Assembly (NCBI RefSeq): GCF_950023065.1
Contig: NC_088680.1
Location: 16,294,559-16,358,558 of the forward strand
DNA from: Planococcus citri
Lineage: Eukaryota > Arthropoda > Insecta > Hemiptera > Pseudococcidae
Reading direction: 5' to 3'
DNA length: 64,000 nucleotides
The notes under the pieces were generated by a model. It was not told the DNA's origin and made no database searches. It was given only the letters and a program-made list of their open reading frames with translations. The position numbers were made by a program, and so were the translations under genes. Position 1 is the first letter of the stretch; each line of letters starts with the position of its first letter. Positions 11,065 to 23,800 of the stretch are shown here, in pieces.

Positions 11065-13042
11065 ATGGCTGATACGTCGACTAAATCGTTTCACCTCAGG
11101 TGGAATAATCATATATCGAATTTACGCACTTTGCTGGAATATTTATACAACGAGCAGAGTTTCGTGGATGTAACGTTGTCGTGTAGCGATGGAATGATTC
11201 GAGCTCATAAACTCGTCTTGTCCGCCTGCAGTCCTTACTTCGATACGATATTCCGAGAGAATCCTTGTAAACACCCGACTGTCATTTTGAGAGGTATTTC
11301 ACTCAGAGAAATGCAGCTTATCATCGAGTACATGTATGTGGGAGCTGTCGATATACCGGAGAATGAACTTTCTGCTTTATTGGAGATCGCCAATGAGTTA
11401 CATATCAAAGGACTCGTACAGGATCCGGCTGACGATGATGAGATGGCTGATAAACGTGACTCTGGTTCGAATAGCTCGCGAGAATGCAGACAGGATGAAG
11501 AATGCGAAGATAAAGTGAGTATCTGAGGCGACTCTTTGGTCAAAATATGCCACTGAGTTTACGAATTCGTATTTTCATCGATGTTTTTTGAGAGAACAAT
11601 GTTCCAAGTACGAGATTCGTTGAAAGTAACCTCAGATTTGGATTTATCTTCGTTAAGCCCGTGGAAATCGATACCCCACATGAAGGTGTTCCGTTCACGT
11701 TTATTTTGTCTCCTCTCCCCTTCTCTCTCATCACACGACAACTTTGGAAATCATTGTCCCATGTACGTCTACGTACGCAGTGTAGGGTATCAATTTCCAT
11801 GTATTCGAAGTCATTGCTAGGCGAAGGTATTTGAAATGGAATGCGAAATTACACGTGGTCTGAAGATGTCAGATCGACTTTGACGTTACCGGATGTAAAT
11901 TGGAATGTAGATCGTACGAGTCTCGATCATCTAATTAAAAGTATATTCTATTAGATTGTATTGCTGATGTTTGCAAAATTACCTGTCTCGATACTTCGTT
12001 CGTTCTGGACGATTGTAAAAAGAGAACAATGAAGTCAGACGAATGACTAATCGTCGATGAAAAGAAAATTCAACGAGTGTGTCTTGTTACATCGAATACC
12101 TATATACTTTTGATAGGCTAGCCATTTTGCAATTCTAGTTCGTATTTAATTTTGTATTTTATTTACAGCATCAGGAATCGTACGAAAGCCAAACAGATCA
12201 TCGCAGCTCGCCGGAAAACATTTGCCAAAATGATTCGAATTCGATATCAGAAAATAACGACGATATCAAGAACCATAATATGATGGAATCGGACGAAGCA
12301 GCGATGGCGACAATGTGCGGTATAATGAGTATGGCTCAGGTACTTGAAATCATATGAAATTCCTCACCCTTGATGTAAAATTTTAGAGAAAAAGAAATAA
12401 ACCTAATCAAAATCTTCCTACTGTTATTCAGGTTAAAATGGAAGAAGGCGGAATGAACTCGATCAAAGACGAGAACATGAAAATGGACAACTTTCGTTAC
12501 GAGTACAATCCGCAAGACGCCAATTGTTACCCGGGCGAATTATTCTGTCGAGTTTGTAATCGAGGTTTCCAAAATAAACAGAATATGAAACGACACATGC
12601 AAACGCATTCCGGAGTTAAACCTCACCAGTGCAAGTTCTGCGAGCTTTCGTTTCTGCGACTATCGCATTTACAACGCCATCACCGAGTTCATACCGGTGA
12701 ACGACCTTTTTCATGCGATCAGTGCGATAAACAGTTCAGCAGAAGTGATAAACTCAAGCAGCATATTGCTCAACATCATTCGGGTATCGTGATTCCTAAA
12801 CAACAGAAGCAAAGAGGAAGACCGAGAAAGGTAAAAGGGTTGATAGTGTTCGGATTAGAATGTAAATTGATGATGATGAAGGTAGAGACTGATTGTATTT
12901 TTTCGTTTTATTGTTACAGGTACCGTTGAATATTCCTTTGAACTTGACACCTATGCCAAATACCAAAATTACCAATGAAAATAGTGAAAATATTAACAAC
13001 GTTCCTTCTTACCCAACTTTAATTTATTCTGTTATGCAATGA
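11065..13042 (+). CDS. BTB/POZ and C2H2 zinc-finger transcription factor
   Basis: A nuclear DNA-binding regulator of the insect BTB-ZF class (TTK-type BTB). Coding exons are 11065-11514, 12169-12339, 12432-12830 and 12920-13042, all phase 0, giving 380 residues. The BTB domain spans about residues 8-115 with the typical FHLRWNNH start and the AHKLVLSACSPYF core, and mediates dimerisation. A Ser/Asp-rich acidic linker follows. Three C2H2 fingers lie at about 246-323, and an AT-hook-like RGRPRK at 335-340 straddles no exon border. The tail of 40 residues is polar. The BTB-first, fingers-last arrangement resembles lola, abrupt, tramtrack or fruitless relatives, but I cannot assign it to one of them. 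The start is the first ATG after the leader acceptor. The separate finger exon leaves room for alternative finger exons, but only one finger set is visible here. Confidence 0.93.
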
Positions 13043-13530
13043 TGATTTTTTCGCCCGATTTTAAGTATTTTTTTAAGTTAATTTTTTTGTTTTTTTTGGT
13101 CTTTTTTTTTCTTTCTTTTGTGTACGTACTTTTATTTCGAAGCACTCGTTCGTTTTAATAACTTTCTCCATGATGTATTTGCTTTGTTTTTTTTTTTTTA
13201 CTACGAATGATCTCAAGTTTGTATTTTACTTATTGTAACTTGTAAGAGTAATTTTAGAGGTCGAATGGTTTCATGGTTTGGATTTTTTTTATTTTTATCG
13301 ACGACAGTCACATGTACGTAACATGATTTTGTATTTTGATTCGAAGTATTTTCAGTAATAGCGTTTGAACTTCGTTAATATTGTATCTTTTGATTTTTGA
13401 AACATTTCATTGTCCATTTTTGATTGTAACTTTTGAAAGAATGTATAAGTTTCAAATTTATTTGGAATTTTCGATGTTATGTATTATGTAATAATGAAAT
13501 GAAATAAACCACATTTTCATTTTGTACTTT
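13043..13530 (+). other. 3' UTR of the BTB zinc-finger gene with poly(A) signal
   Basis: T-rich sequence follows the stop codon directly. A canonical AATAAA lies at 13503-13508 with a T/GT-rich element just after it, the expected arrangement for cleavage and polyadenylation near 13,520-13,530. Confidence 0.6.
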
Positions 13531-13913
13531 TGTTGTGCTATACTTATAATATACTAGATTTTCAACGCTGGATGATGGATTTTGGATTTTTCGTTTTCCA
13601 AAAAGAAAATTAAATTGTTGAGAACTTTTTAGTTTTTTTTTTCATTTTTGATTTTATCTGTAGTTGAGCTTGAGATTTAATTTATTTGAATTTTTGGCAT
13701 AATTTTTGGTTGAAAAAAACAGAAATCAAAAGTAATGATCATTGATCACAAGACAAGACACAAATTGATCAAAAATTAAATTCAAAATCAATGAAAATTA
13801 AAAAAAAAAACAAAGTGCAAAATCAAAAATTCATCTTGGCAACATTGCAATCTTCAATCCTGTTCGAAAATTGGCAACATCGCTCCGACTCCATGAATAA
13901 ACAGCTGACTCTG

Positions 13914-13926
13914 TTTGGCGCCCAAA
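13914..13926. promoter_or_regulatory. E2F-like site upstream of RAD54B
   Basis: TTTGGCGCCCAAA is a near-palindromic match to the E2F consensus TTTSSCGC on both strands. It lies 151 bp upstream of the RAD54B start codon, in the short gap after the BTB gene. E2F control of recombination genes at S phase is well known in animals; occupancy here is inferred. Confidence 0.5.
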
Positions 13927-14076
13927 TTTTCACTAGTTCATTAATTTTTCTTATTACTTTTCTTGAAATTTAGCTAAATTAGCGTTGGAGTATTCGAATA
14001 CTTTAATTATATTCGATTTCAAACATCGTTAGTGACAACTCTAAAAGTACAGATCTATTTAGTGCTCATAAATACC

Positions 14077-17000
14077 ATGCGACGTACTCGAGCCCCTTCG
14101 CAGTTAGCCAAGAATCCTTGCACTCCAAAAGGTAACTATTCGTGTCATATTTAATATATTATTAGTCATGTAGATCATTTTGAGCTAACGTATTGGTATT
14201 CTCAAAGGCTTCGCTTCGGTCACCGGAGCCACCAGAAGCACCGAGAAATTACTCAATTTGGTGGCAAGTACCGAAACACTCGTAACGTCTTCAGATGACT
14301 CATCATCGCATTCTGTACCTTTAGAAGATACAGTACCTGAAGTTCAAAATATCGATGATACTGACTCCAAGGCAGACAAGAAGTAAGCCATGATTAACGA
14401 CAAGGTGTTTTTTACTCGATTTTGATTCAACATAACGTTCTTTTTTCAGAGTGTTTAATGTTGTTTGGGGTAAACAAACTAAGAAGAAGCATAAAACTTG
14501 GGAAGGTGATGGAACCGTAGAAGTTTCAAACGATACCGCTGTTCTAAAGGTATTAGTGATTTGAATGGATTCTAAAGACGTGTTATGAGAATGAAATACT
14601 TGATGATGGTTCGTTTCGTAGGATGAAAATGGACAAATTCTAGGACGTACGTCGAAGTTGAAAGCACCGCTGGAGGAAGGAAGTCGCGTTTATATCGGAA
14701 GTAAAGAAGTTGAGGTTGGTATTTTCGGAAACTCGATGGTGTTTGTTTTGAAATATTGGATCAAGAGTGGTAAATTTTTATTCGTAGATTATCGATGAAG
14801 TTTGTAAAGAGAATATTAACGTGAGCAAATCTATCGAAAGTGTTTCTTCGAGCGATGGTTTCAAAAGACCGGTGAAAAGATTCAAAACTAGTTGCAGTTC
14901 GCTTCATGTGGTTGATGATGTAAATGCTCTCGTTCTACCTAAACCTGATCTTAGCCATCAAGTAATTAACTTTGAATATTATAAATTATTTATAGATTTA
15001 GCTCATGTTGTTTTTTTTGTGGGAGAATTTGATTCATTCTTGGACTATATTAAATTACACTTTTTTTTGTTCAGTGGAAGTATAACAAGGATGGTTTACC
15101 AATAACGGATGTTAAATTAGATTCTTTTCTTTCCCGCGTCTTACGACCACATCAACAACAAGGAGTGGTATTTTTATACTCGTGTGTTACCGGTATACGT
15201 GACATAAAACGTAACGGAGCGATTTTAGCCGATGAAATGGGTCTTGGAAAAACGCTGCAGTGTATTTGTCTGATATGGTAAATTTTTTTCGACTTAATGG
15301 TTTTTATTTGTTGTTTTCAATTGATAATTTTATTCTCTCGAAGGTTACTTTTGAAAAACGGTCCTTATGGTGGTCTACCTCTCGTCCAACGAGTATTAAT
15401 AGTCACTCCTAGTAGTCTGGCCAATAATTGGTTAAAAGAGTTCAAACGATGGTTAGGATTTCAACGACTACAGCCTTACGTGATCAGCCAGGTACTTTTA
15501 TCTTTTCACCAGTGAATTTGTTTCCATTTTAGACTGTTTTAATTAGGGGTTTTGAAATCCTTCAGAAACAAAAGCCGTCCTCTTACGCGAATATTCCGTC
15601 TACCAAATCGCCAGTTATGATTATATCGTACGAAATGCTTGTTCGACATTTCGACGACATTAAAGATATAAAATTTCAATTGCTAATCTGCGACGAAGGT
15701 CATCGTTTGAAAAATAATCAAATTAGAACTTCAACGTTACTCAATCAACTTAACATCAGGCGACGTATTATTCTAACGGGAACTCCGATTCAGAATGATT
15801 TACAAGAATTTCACGCTTTGGTGGATTTCGTCAATCCTGGTATTTTAGGAAGCTATGCTGGTAAGTTGGAATTTATTTGAATCGAATTGTTCGTTGCGAG
15901 TGTTCGATTTTACTAGTTTGAGACCGAATTCACATAGTGTTAATTTATTTGTTGTAGAGTTCAAGAAACATTATGAAGATCCGGTCGTGTTATCGAATCA
16001 GCCAGGATGCGACGACGAACTGAAGCAACTAGGCGAAGACCGAGCGAAACAACTTAATCTTTCGACTAATTGTTTCATTTTACGTCGAACTCAGAGTATT
16101 ATTAATCAATATTTGCCTTCGAAGCAAGAATGTGTTGTATTTTGTATTCCAACTCCGTTACAAGTACGTGCTTTTGTTTTTTAAAACAAGTAGTCATTAA
16201 GTTTGTTTTCATTTTCTATTTCTTCGGATTATGTTTCGTAGGTGGAATTGTCGCGAGCTGTTGTACAATTCTGGGAAAGCAGTTTGACCGATGTGAGCAA
16301 AAAAATACCTCATTTGAGCGTTATCACCTTATTGAAGAAGATTTGCAACGATCCCAGGCTGGTCAAAGGTGCTGTCGAAGATGTCGTTGAGGATGATTTC
16401 GATATTCTTGAAGATAATGAACCGGTTGAGGTTGGTAAATTTTTCAAAAAGTAAGATGAACGCTGTGGTGATCGAATTTTACTCATGCGAGGAAATCTCG
16501 TCACATTACAACGGTTATTTTTTTATCGTACTAGCTCAGAGTATTTTTATTATACTAATTATGGTATTTTTGCAGGAAACTTTATCCGATTTGCTGGAAT
16601 CAGTGTTTTCCAAAAACGGATCTACACCATCGTACGAATTCTCTGGAAAGATGTCTGTTTTGGAGCAATTGTTGGTCGATCTGAGAAAAACTAAAGAGAA
16701 AATTGTATTGATATCGTATTTTACTCAGGCATGTTTAGATTTTCTTATTTTTTCACCATAATTTTCAATTTTTGGAAAATTATTATCATTTTTTTTTTTT
16801 TTGATACATTTTAGACTTTGAATTTATTAGAGAAACTCTGCGTGGATAAAAACTACCCCTTCTTACGTTTAGATGGAAGTACTCCTGCTTCAGCTCGAAT
16901 GGAAGTCGTAGACAAATTTAATAACGAACATTTGAATAATTGTGAGTTTAAAAACAATTCTTCTATTGTTTTCATTTTCTGATTCGATATTAATAAGCTT

Positions 17001-17788
17001 ATTCAAATATTTCGTTTACAGTTGTATTTTTATTGAGTGCCAAAGCTGGCGGCATTGGTTTAAATTTGACCGGAGCATCTCGATTAATTTTATTCGACTT
17101 GGATTGGAATCCAGCTTCCGATTTGCAAGCCATGAGTCGCATCTGGCGCGATGGCCAGAAAAAGAATTGCTTCATATATAGGTAAGTTATATCTGCGTAC
17201 TGAGAATGAGCTGAATGAGATTGAAATTTATCAACATTTCCAATTTTATTGTGAAAACTCCATCCTGATTTATCGTTCTAGATTCTTGACCAGTGGCACA
17301 ATAGAAGAGAAAATATACCAAAGGCAAATCTCAAAAACAGCTTTAAGCAACGCAATTGTCGATATTCATAACACGTCCAACGTGAAACTATCTATCGAAG
17401 AATTAAAAGATCTCTTCGTCTGCGACCCAGATTGTTCATCCCTGACCCATGATTTACTATCGTGTCACTGCGATGGCACAGGAATACCAGATATCGCTCA
17501 CGACGATGAAACTATCGTCGAAAGAGAATGTCAGCTGAATTTAAACGAGTCGAGTGGATCTAAAGGATCTTCTAAAATTAGCGAATTACTCGAATGGGAA
17601 CATTACGCGCCACCTTTTGATGACGATATTTTACAAGTACGTTCTTTCACTTCATCGCATTGAATCTTGCAAGGATATGAGTCTTATTTATGATTTTTTT
17701 TCGACAGGAACTGTACCTGAAATCGACTGCTGAAAGGATATCGTTCTTATTTAGAAATAAATGCTCGACTGTGGAAACTACAAATTGA
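14077..17788 (+). CDS. RAD54B: DNA repair and recombination helicase RAD54B
   Basis: A SWI2/SNF2 double-stranded DNA translocase that works with RAD51 in homologous recombination in the nucleus. Exons: 14077-14131, 14208-14382, 14450-14549, 14622-14714, 14788-14961, 15075-15277, 15344-15491, 15566-15860, 15958-16163, 16242-16430, 16576-16728, 16815-16941, 17022-17181, 17282-17636, 17708-17788. They give 837 residues; human RAD54B has about 910. The N-terminus MRRTRAPSQLA and the KKKHKTWEGDG segment match RAD54 family leaders, the latter being RAD54B-specific. Walker A ADEMGLGKT is at about 251-259, DEGH at about 359-362, TGTPIQNDLQEF follows, and motif VI reads QAMSRIWRDGQKK. The C-terminus keeps the RAD54B-type THDLL..C.C and SFLF.N segments. 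The eleventh intron has a GC donor (CAG|GCATGT at 16729). Every other junction is GT-AG and in phase. No break is seen. Confidence 0.97.
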
Positions 17789-18900
17789 TGAGTTGAGATT
17801 TGTGACCTGCCTTATTGGTAATTACCATCTTCGGAACTTCAAGAGAACTGAGCGTTTTCGTCTGCCGAATTTTCATCTTCATCTTCGAAATGAATATTTA
17901 CTCCAAAATTTCAATTATGTTGGTGAAATCTTGATTGGTGAGTGACTTAGACTAAAATATATTAGAATTTAAGGAATGTACTTTTTTTTATCCCCAATTT
18001 CCCTTGACAACCGAAATGCAACGTAGACCTGCGATGATGGATTATCGAGTACTCTGAATTATCCATACATTTCCAATATTGCCTCAGTTGTTGAATACTC
18101 ATACTACGCGATGAGAGAAAGGTACAATCGTAATGTTTCCTCTTGTCCATGCTGGCTTTACTACATTGCACTATTGGCTCGAACATCTTGAAAGTCATGA
18201 ACAAATGTGGAAATACCCCCTCCTTCCCCCTCGAATTGAACAGCACCCTGTAATGAGTTCAAATCCCTTTGAAACTTACATCTTTTACCATTGGAAATTT
18301 TTATTTTGTTACTTTTGTGTAATGGAAAAATAATTATTGAAGCTTTTATTTATCGACAAAAACTTGGCAGAAAAGTGATTACAAAAATCACATAGTATTA
18401 TGAAAAATTTGATGTTGTGTTGTTTGTTTTGCATCGAAATGATGAAAATGTATTAAAAAATTGAAGAGTTCAGTCACGAGTTCGATCACCTTTTAAAGAG
18501 GAAGACTTCAAAATTGTGATATGTACTACAACAAATTGGTAGTATTGAATTTTTTCTTATTTTGCGCCGTGGTTAGGTATTTTTTTACCCCCTCCTTCAT
18601 CACTAATTGAGTTTTGTAATTTTTTTCTTACCTGTTTGTTGTATTTTTATGCAGTTGATGTGATATTTTTTGAAACTAGTTAACTTACCTATACTTGACT
18701 TATTTTTAGTTCAGTTTTTTTTAAAATCTGTATGCTATTTTCAAACAAATTATGTGGCTGTTGATTTATTTTCCTGTGATCTAGCATTAAAAATAAATGA
18801 ATAAAAATGATGATCAAATAATTATTTTGTGTATTTATTTAGCTTTTGAAATTTGAAAGAATCTGTAGGTATTTTCAACACCCGTATTGTGTGTTTTTTT
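17789..18900. other. RAD54B 3' UTR and intergenic DNA
   Basis: The stop codon is followed by AT-rich sequence with no further exon. Several A-rich AATAAA-like words occur near 18,790-18,810, so the transcript could end there, but the site is uncertain. No gene is seen on either strand. Confidence 0.4.
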
Positions 18901-18904
18901 TGAC

Positions 18905-19840
18905 ATTTATGGTGCCAGCCCCCACCCCTTGAAGGCTCAATTTTCATTTTGGAGTCGAACTGATCTCAGAATCATGATAAACGCCATTAAAAATTTGCAG
19001 TTTGAACACCCATATTGCATTTTTTGACTCATAGGGACCCAAGCCCTCCTGTGAAAGGCTCAATTCTGATTTTAGGGTTAACTTGATTTCAGAATTAAAA
19101 TAAAGTTTTGATTTCAGTGTCAAACGTGTTTCAAAATTGGAATCAGTGCCCTCAAAAATCATGCGATCTTTTCACTATTTTGGTCTCCAAGCCCTCCTGT
19201 AGGGGGGTTTTAATTTAGATTTTGAGGTCAGATTTGACTCAGAATAAAAATTGGAGCTTTTGAAAAGTGCATTTCAATACTCTTTATTGCATTTTTTTTT
19301 TGATATTTCATGCCCCAAGTTCTTCTCTAAGAGGCTCAATTTTATTTTTGGGGTCTAATTGATTTCGGAATTAGAATCGACGTTTTCAGAAAACCTTTAA
19401 TTTGATACCTATTTTGCAATATTGAAAAAATTATGGGCTTGAACCTCTTTTCAGGGGACCTAGTATTGGTTTTAGAGTCACATGTGTTTCAAAACCAGAA
19501 TTAGCATTTTCAAAAATTTATAGATATTTCGTTACCCATTTTGAATTTTGAATTTTTCAAAATTTTGGCCCCCAAGCTCTTCTTTAGGGGGGTCTTAGTT
19601 TTGATTTTGGAATCAAACTTATTTCAGAATCATGAATCAACGCCTTTCAAATCTGTAACTTTATATCCATGTTGCATTTATCAAAATTTCAGGCCTCAAA
19701 CTTCCCAGGGGGCCCCAGTATCAGTCTTATGGTCCAACATGTTTTAGAATGCGAATCAGAGCCCTCAAAAATCTGTATTTCGATACCCATGTTGCATTAT
19801 TTGAAATTTCGAGCCCCAAGCCCCCTCTACCTTTTTTCCA
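18905..19840. repeat. Degenerate tandem repeat, about seven copies
   Basis: Units of about 120-155 bp start near 18,915, 19,030, 19,187, 19,313, 19,437, 19,568, 19,692 and a partial at 19,811. Each has 'ccccaagccctc' or a decayed form, a G run, 'attttgattttggggtc', 'tttcagaat', 'aaaaatctgta' and 'atacccatgttgcatt'. Open frames within it are repeat-derived. It lies between the convergent RAD54B and importin-4 genes. Confidence 0.7.
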
Positions 19841-20893
19841 AGTAGTGGGCATTTTTGAGTAAATTAGTGAGACCATTTCCTCCAAAACCTCAAATCCGAC
19901 AAATCTGGGGAAGAAATCACAGAAAGGAATTTGAGACTAAAAAAATGACTTTGAAAATTTGTGTCTGAATCAGTTGAAAAATCTACAAAAATGTAAATTG
20001 GAGATTTTGGGTGGTGGTGGTGGTAATTTTCACGAGGCTTTTATTTATTTTACAAAAATGAAACTCCGGGTCAAATTTTGAATTTGAATCAAAATGAATA
20101 AATTTTGAACCTTTGTATCATTATAATAATTTTATAGATAAATGATGCTATTGAAATTCATTATACCTACTTCTTATGTTTTCAATTTTTGAAATTTCTT
20201 TTTGTTGAGAAACCGACTAGCAGGATTTTGATTTGACCACTTCCCTATCATTTTTTTTTGTTTTGAAGTAGAAATTTGGTAACCTCAAATTCAAATTTTT
20301 CTAGGTTTAAATCCATCTCCAAGCTGTTAAAAAAAATCCAAAAGTACTCAGAAAAATTGTAACTTTACTGGAGGCTCCAAATGATCTGAAAATAGCGAAA
20401 TTTGCTCATGGAAGATTTTAGATTTAAAAAATGATGTTTAGTTCTTTGAACAAAATCCATTTTTTGTTGATCGAAATTCCAAAAATTATGCCAATCAGAA
20501 TACGTTGACGATACTAAAACGCAGAGGAACTTCTATTCAAAATAATCATAGATCAGTCGAATCGAAATAATATAATAAATATTATTAATTTCAGCGCTTA
20601 TTTACGCAATAAATATAGGTCATGTCACAGAACAGACAACAGCATCTACTTATACACAATGTTATTAAAAACGAGTAAACTCTATTAAAAATTAGTTACA
20701 CTATTATACAATAACAGAATTAACAACAACAATAATAATAATTATAAAAAAACGATCACAGATATCCACAAGAAAACTCCAGAAAGAAGAAAAAGAAAAC
20801 AATTCGTACGAATATTGAGAATATTAATACTACTTTCGTGGTTTCTTTTTCCTCTTCGCTAAAATAATTTAGTTAAGAGATAAATATTTCAAG
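19841..20893. other. Non-coding DNA downstream of importin-4
   Basis: Holds a lone arm of the dispersed 'ctggaggctcca' repeat near 20,363-20,381 and AT-rich sequence that probably includes the importin-4 3' UTR (minus strand). No exon or RNA gene is recognised. Confidence 0.4.
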
Positions 20894-23800
20894 TTACAAA
20901 GATGCGACAAAATGAGGTCTTAGTTCTTCAGGCAAGCTTCTCAATATTAATTCTTTATCGTTGGCGTAGAACTTGGTGATTAGTTCGAATAATCTGTAAG
21001 CTTCTTGTTTCGCTTCTAAACAGAAAAAAACGAACATTCGATTGAATTTCATCAGTTACAAAGCGAAAAGAAGTGATGAGGGGGTAGAAAGACGAACTCA
21101 CCATCTGATTGAACTTGTTTACTGATCGAGCTAACGAGCACTACTTCGACCGCCTTTACTAAATACTGTTTATATTTATCATTCTGGAATAACGCTACAA
21201 AAGATCTAAATACGACGGTATTTTCATCGAAATCTTCTCTCAACGGTAAATACCGAAAGTAATCTGGTAAAATCTGCGCAGAAAAATGATCATTATAATC
21301 AACTCGGCTATTTTCTGACGACTGAGTAGAAAATCAGTGGATCTTACGTCGTCTAAAGGCAGCATATCTTTATTAACGACTATTAAGCTGGCAATAGCAG
21401 AGCAAATGTTATCTAAAACCATAGCGCAGCTTTCGGTTCGTAACCAGTTGAGTAATGAGATAGACATTTCGTTGAAATATCTAAAGAAACTTGATTTAAG
21501 GAGGAATATCTTTCAGAATTATTCACATTTTGTAGAAATAAATGATCTAAAAGTAAATCAATGAAAAGGATACGTATACATGGCTTCTTTTCCATGAATG
21601 ACCATTTGAGCTAAACAGAAGGCTACGTTGTTTCTGACGAATTCGTTGGCATCTCTCATAAGAGTGGGCAGAATAGGTGCGAATTCGATGGCGAAAACAT
21701 TCATGTAACTTCCTAGGTATTTGGCGCAGAGACCTAATGTGGCTGAGGTTGATTCGCGAACTTCTTTAGCGTGGTGTTTTTCCTGTGTACGAAAAAACAT
21801 GAGTATTTTAGGGAACATTGGTTTTAATTGAGGTACATATATGTATTTGTAAACTTACCAAGAATTTGAGCAAATGTCTTTGAAAACTGAAGAAATATAC
21901 CACGAACGTGTCTAGGGGTAGAGAATCTCCTAACAGAGGTATTAATTCTTCGGCGGAGATGGTCAAGTGATCCAAGCTATACATATCTTCGATTTCTTCT
22001 TCGTCGTCGTCGTCATCATCGTCATCGTCGTCTTCATCATCATCGCTATCGTCTTCTCTCATTTTGAGCTTTTGACAATGGCACTATAAAAACAAAATGA
22101 AAATGGATCAATTTGAATTAGTACAAAACTGAGTAATGATTTCCCTCTGAAAGACGAACGGAACCTTATCAGTGATGACAGTTTTGATAACGCTGCCTAT
22201 AATTGCGCCGTTTGTGGTAGTAGTTCCAGTGTTGGGTGTTTCTTCGACGACTACAGCCGCAACTTGGGGTATATTTTTCAATATTTTTTGGTATCCTTCC
22301 AGCACAGCGTATACAACATCGATGTTTTCGTCTTGCTTGACGACTTCGTTGAATTTTGATACCAGCGATAGATAAGTATTAGGAATACCAGCTGTAAAAA
22401 AGTGACAAGTTATGACGATGCTCGATTAACGTGAAGTGAAGGGAGACTCAGTGGCTGAACGTACTCGAAACTTCGTCAGGAAAACATCGTTTTATCGATA
22501 TATACAAATTGGTTAGAGCTTCGATGGCAGCAGCTCTGATGACATGGTTTTCATGAGACGCTAACGTGAAGCAAAGTCCGTAACAATGTTTCAAATATGG
22601 TTGAAAAGGTGCCCTGAAATGAGAACAAAGTTCGAGTGAGAATTTCATCACGAAAATGATGGAAGCTTGAGATGAAATGAGACGTACCCGGTGTTGAAAG
22701 CGATATTTCCCAACGCCATTAAAGCTTCTTCTTTCTCTTCGATTATTTTTAGATCTTTTATGGCTGAAAAAAACATCCAGAAGATATCAGTTTTGTAAAA
22801 ATATGAAAACTTTTGAATCAGTGGGTTTTTATGATAGTTGCAGAAAAACTCACGAGCAGTTTTCTTGTCGCCATCATCTGCATCCAAAGTCATGCCTTGA
22901 GCAGCGAGTTCTTCGGCGGAGAAATCTGGATGCTGTGAGAAAAATGGCAAAAACGATAATTACCTAGGTGCAAAAATCAACACACCGAGCAGATGATTTG
23001 ATCACTTCTGACAGAACTCACATAAGAATCGATTTCTTTGAACGAAATTTCCATCAGTTTTAAAATCCTGGGAATATAGCCCTCCATTTTCTCTTTCATA
23101 AATTCTGAGCAATCGGAGAGCATCGAATATAATCCACTTCTCAATTCGCCACAATTTTTCAGCTCCGTTATAGTGAGAGTAACATTGACTACGTCATCTA
23201 CCAGCTGTATTTCGTCTCCTTTTACGTATAAGCTTTTAAATAACGTGCCAAGAGTATCTAAAATCCAAACAAAAACGAATAAGATAAAAATAATAATATT
23301 ATTGTTATGATTTCTTTGGGAAAAAACCTCACCGAAAGTTTGAACTTGCAAAGGTAACTGATCATCTGGTAGATTATCGGCCAAGAACGGTCTCAGGACT
23401 TCCAACACAGCTGAAAAATACTCTCTAAATCCTCGTTTCGTGGCAGCACCTAAAATAAACCCCACATTCATTAATTTAGAATCAGGGAAATTCGCTAAAT
23501 AATTGGAATTCCTCAAACACCCACCAGCTTGTCCAATCACACTGATGGCTAATTCTCTATAGTGCACCTTAATCGAAGAATTAATTACTCCCAATAGAGT
23601 AGGAACCATTATAGGTAAAATGGGCTCCAACGAAGAATCTAAAATTTCACAGCATTCGTTCAATGTTGAGAACATCTTCGGTACCATGTGACCTTCAATC
23701 CTTTTCAAATTCGTTTCGACGTTTTGCAACAATTGCAACAGAAGTGGAACTAAGTCTGGTAAAAATATATTGATCTCGGGTTGGAAATTATCGAGGAATC

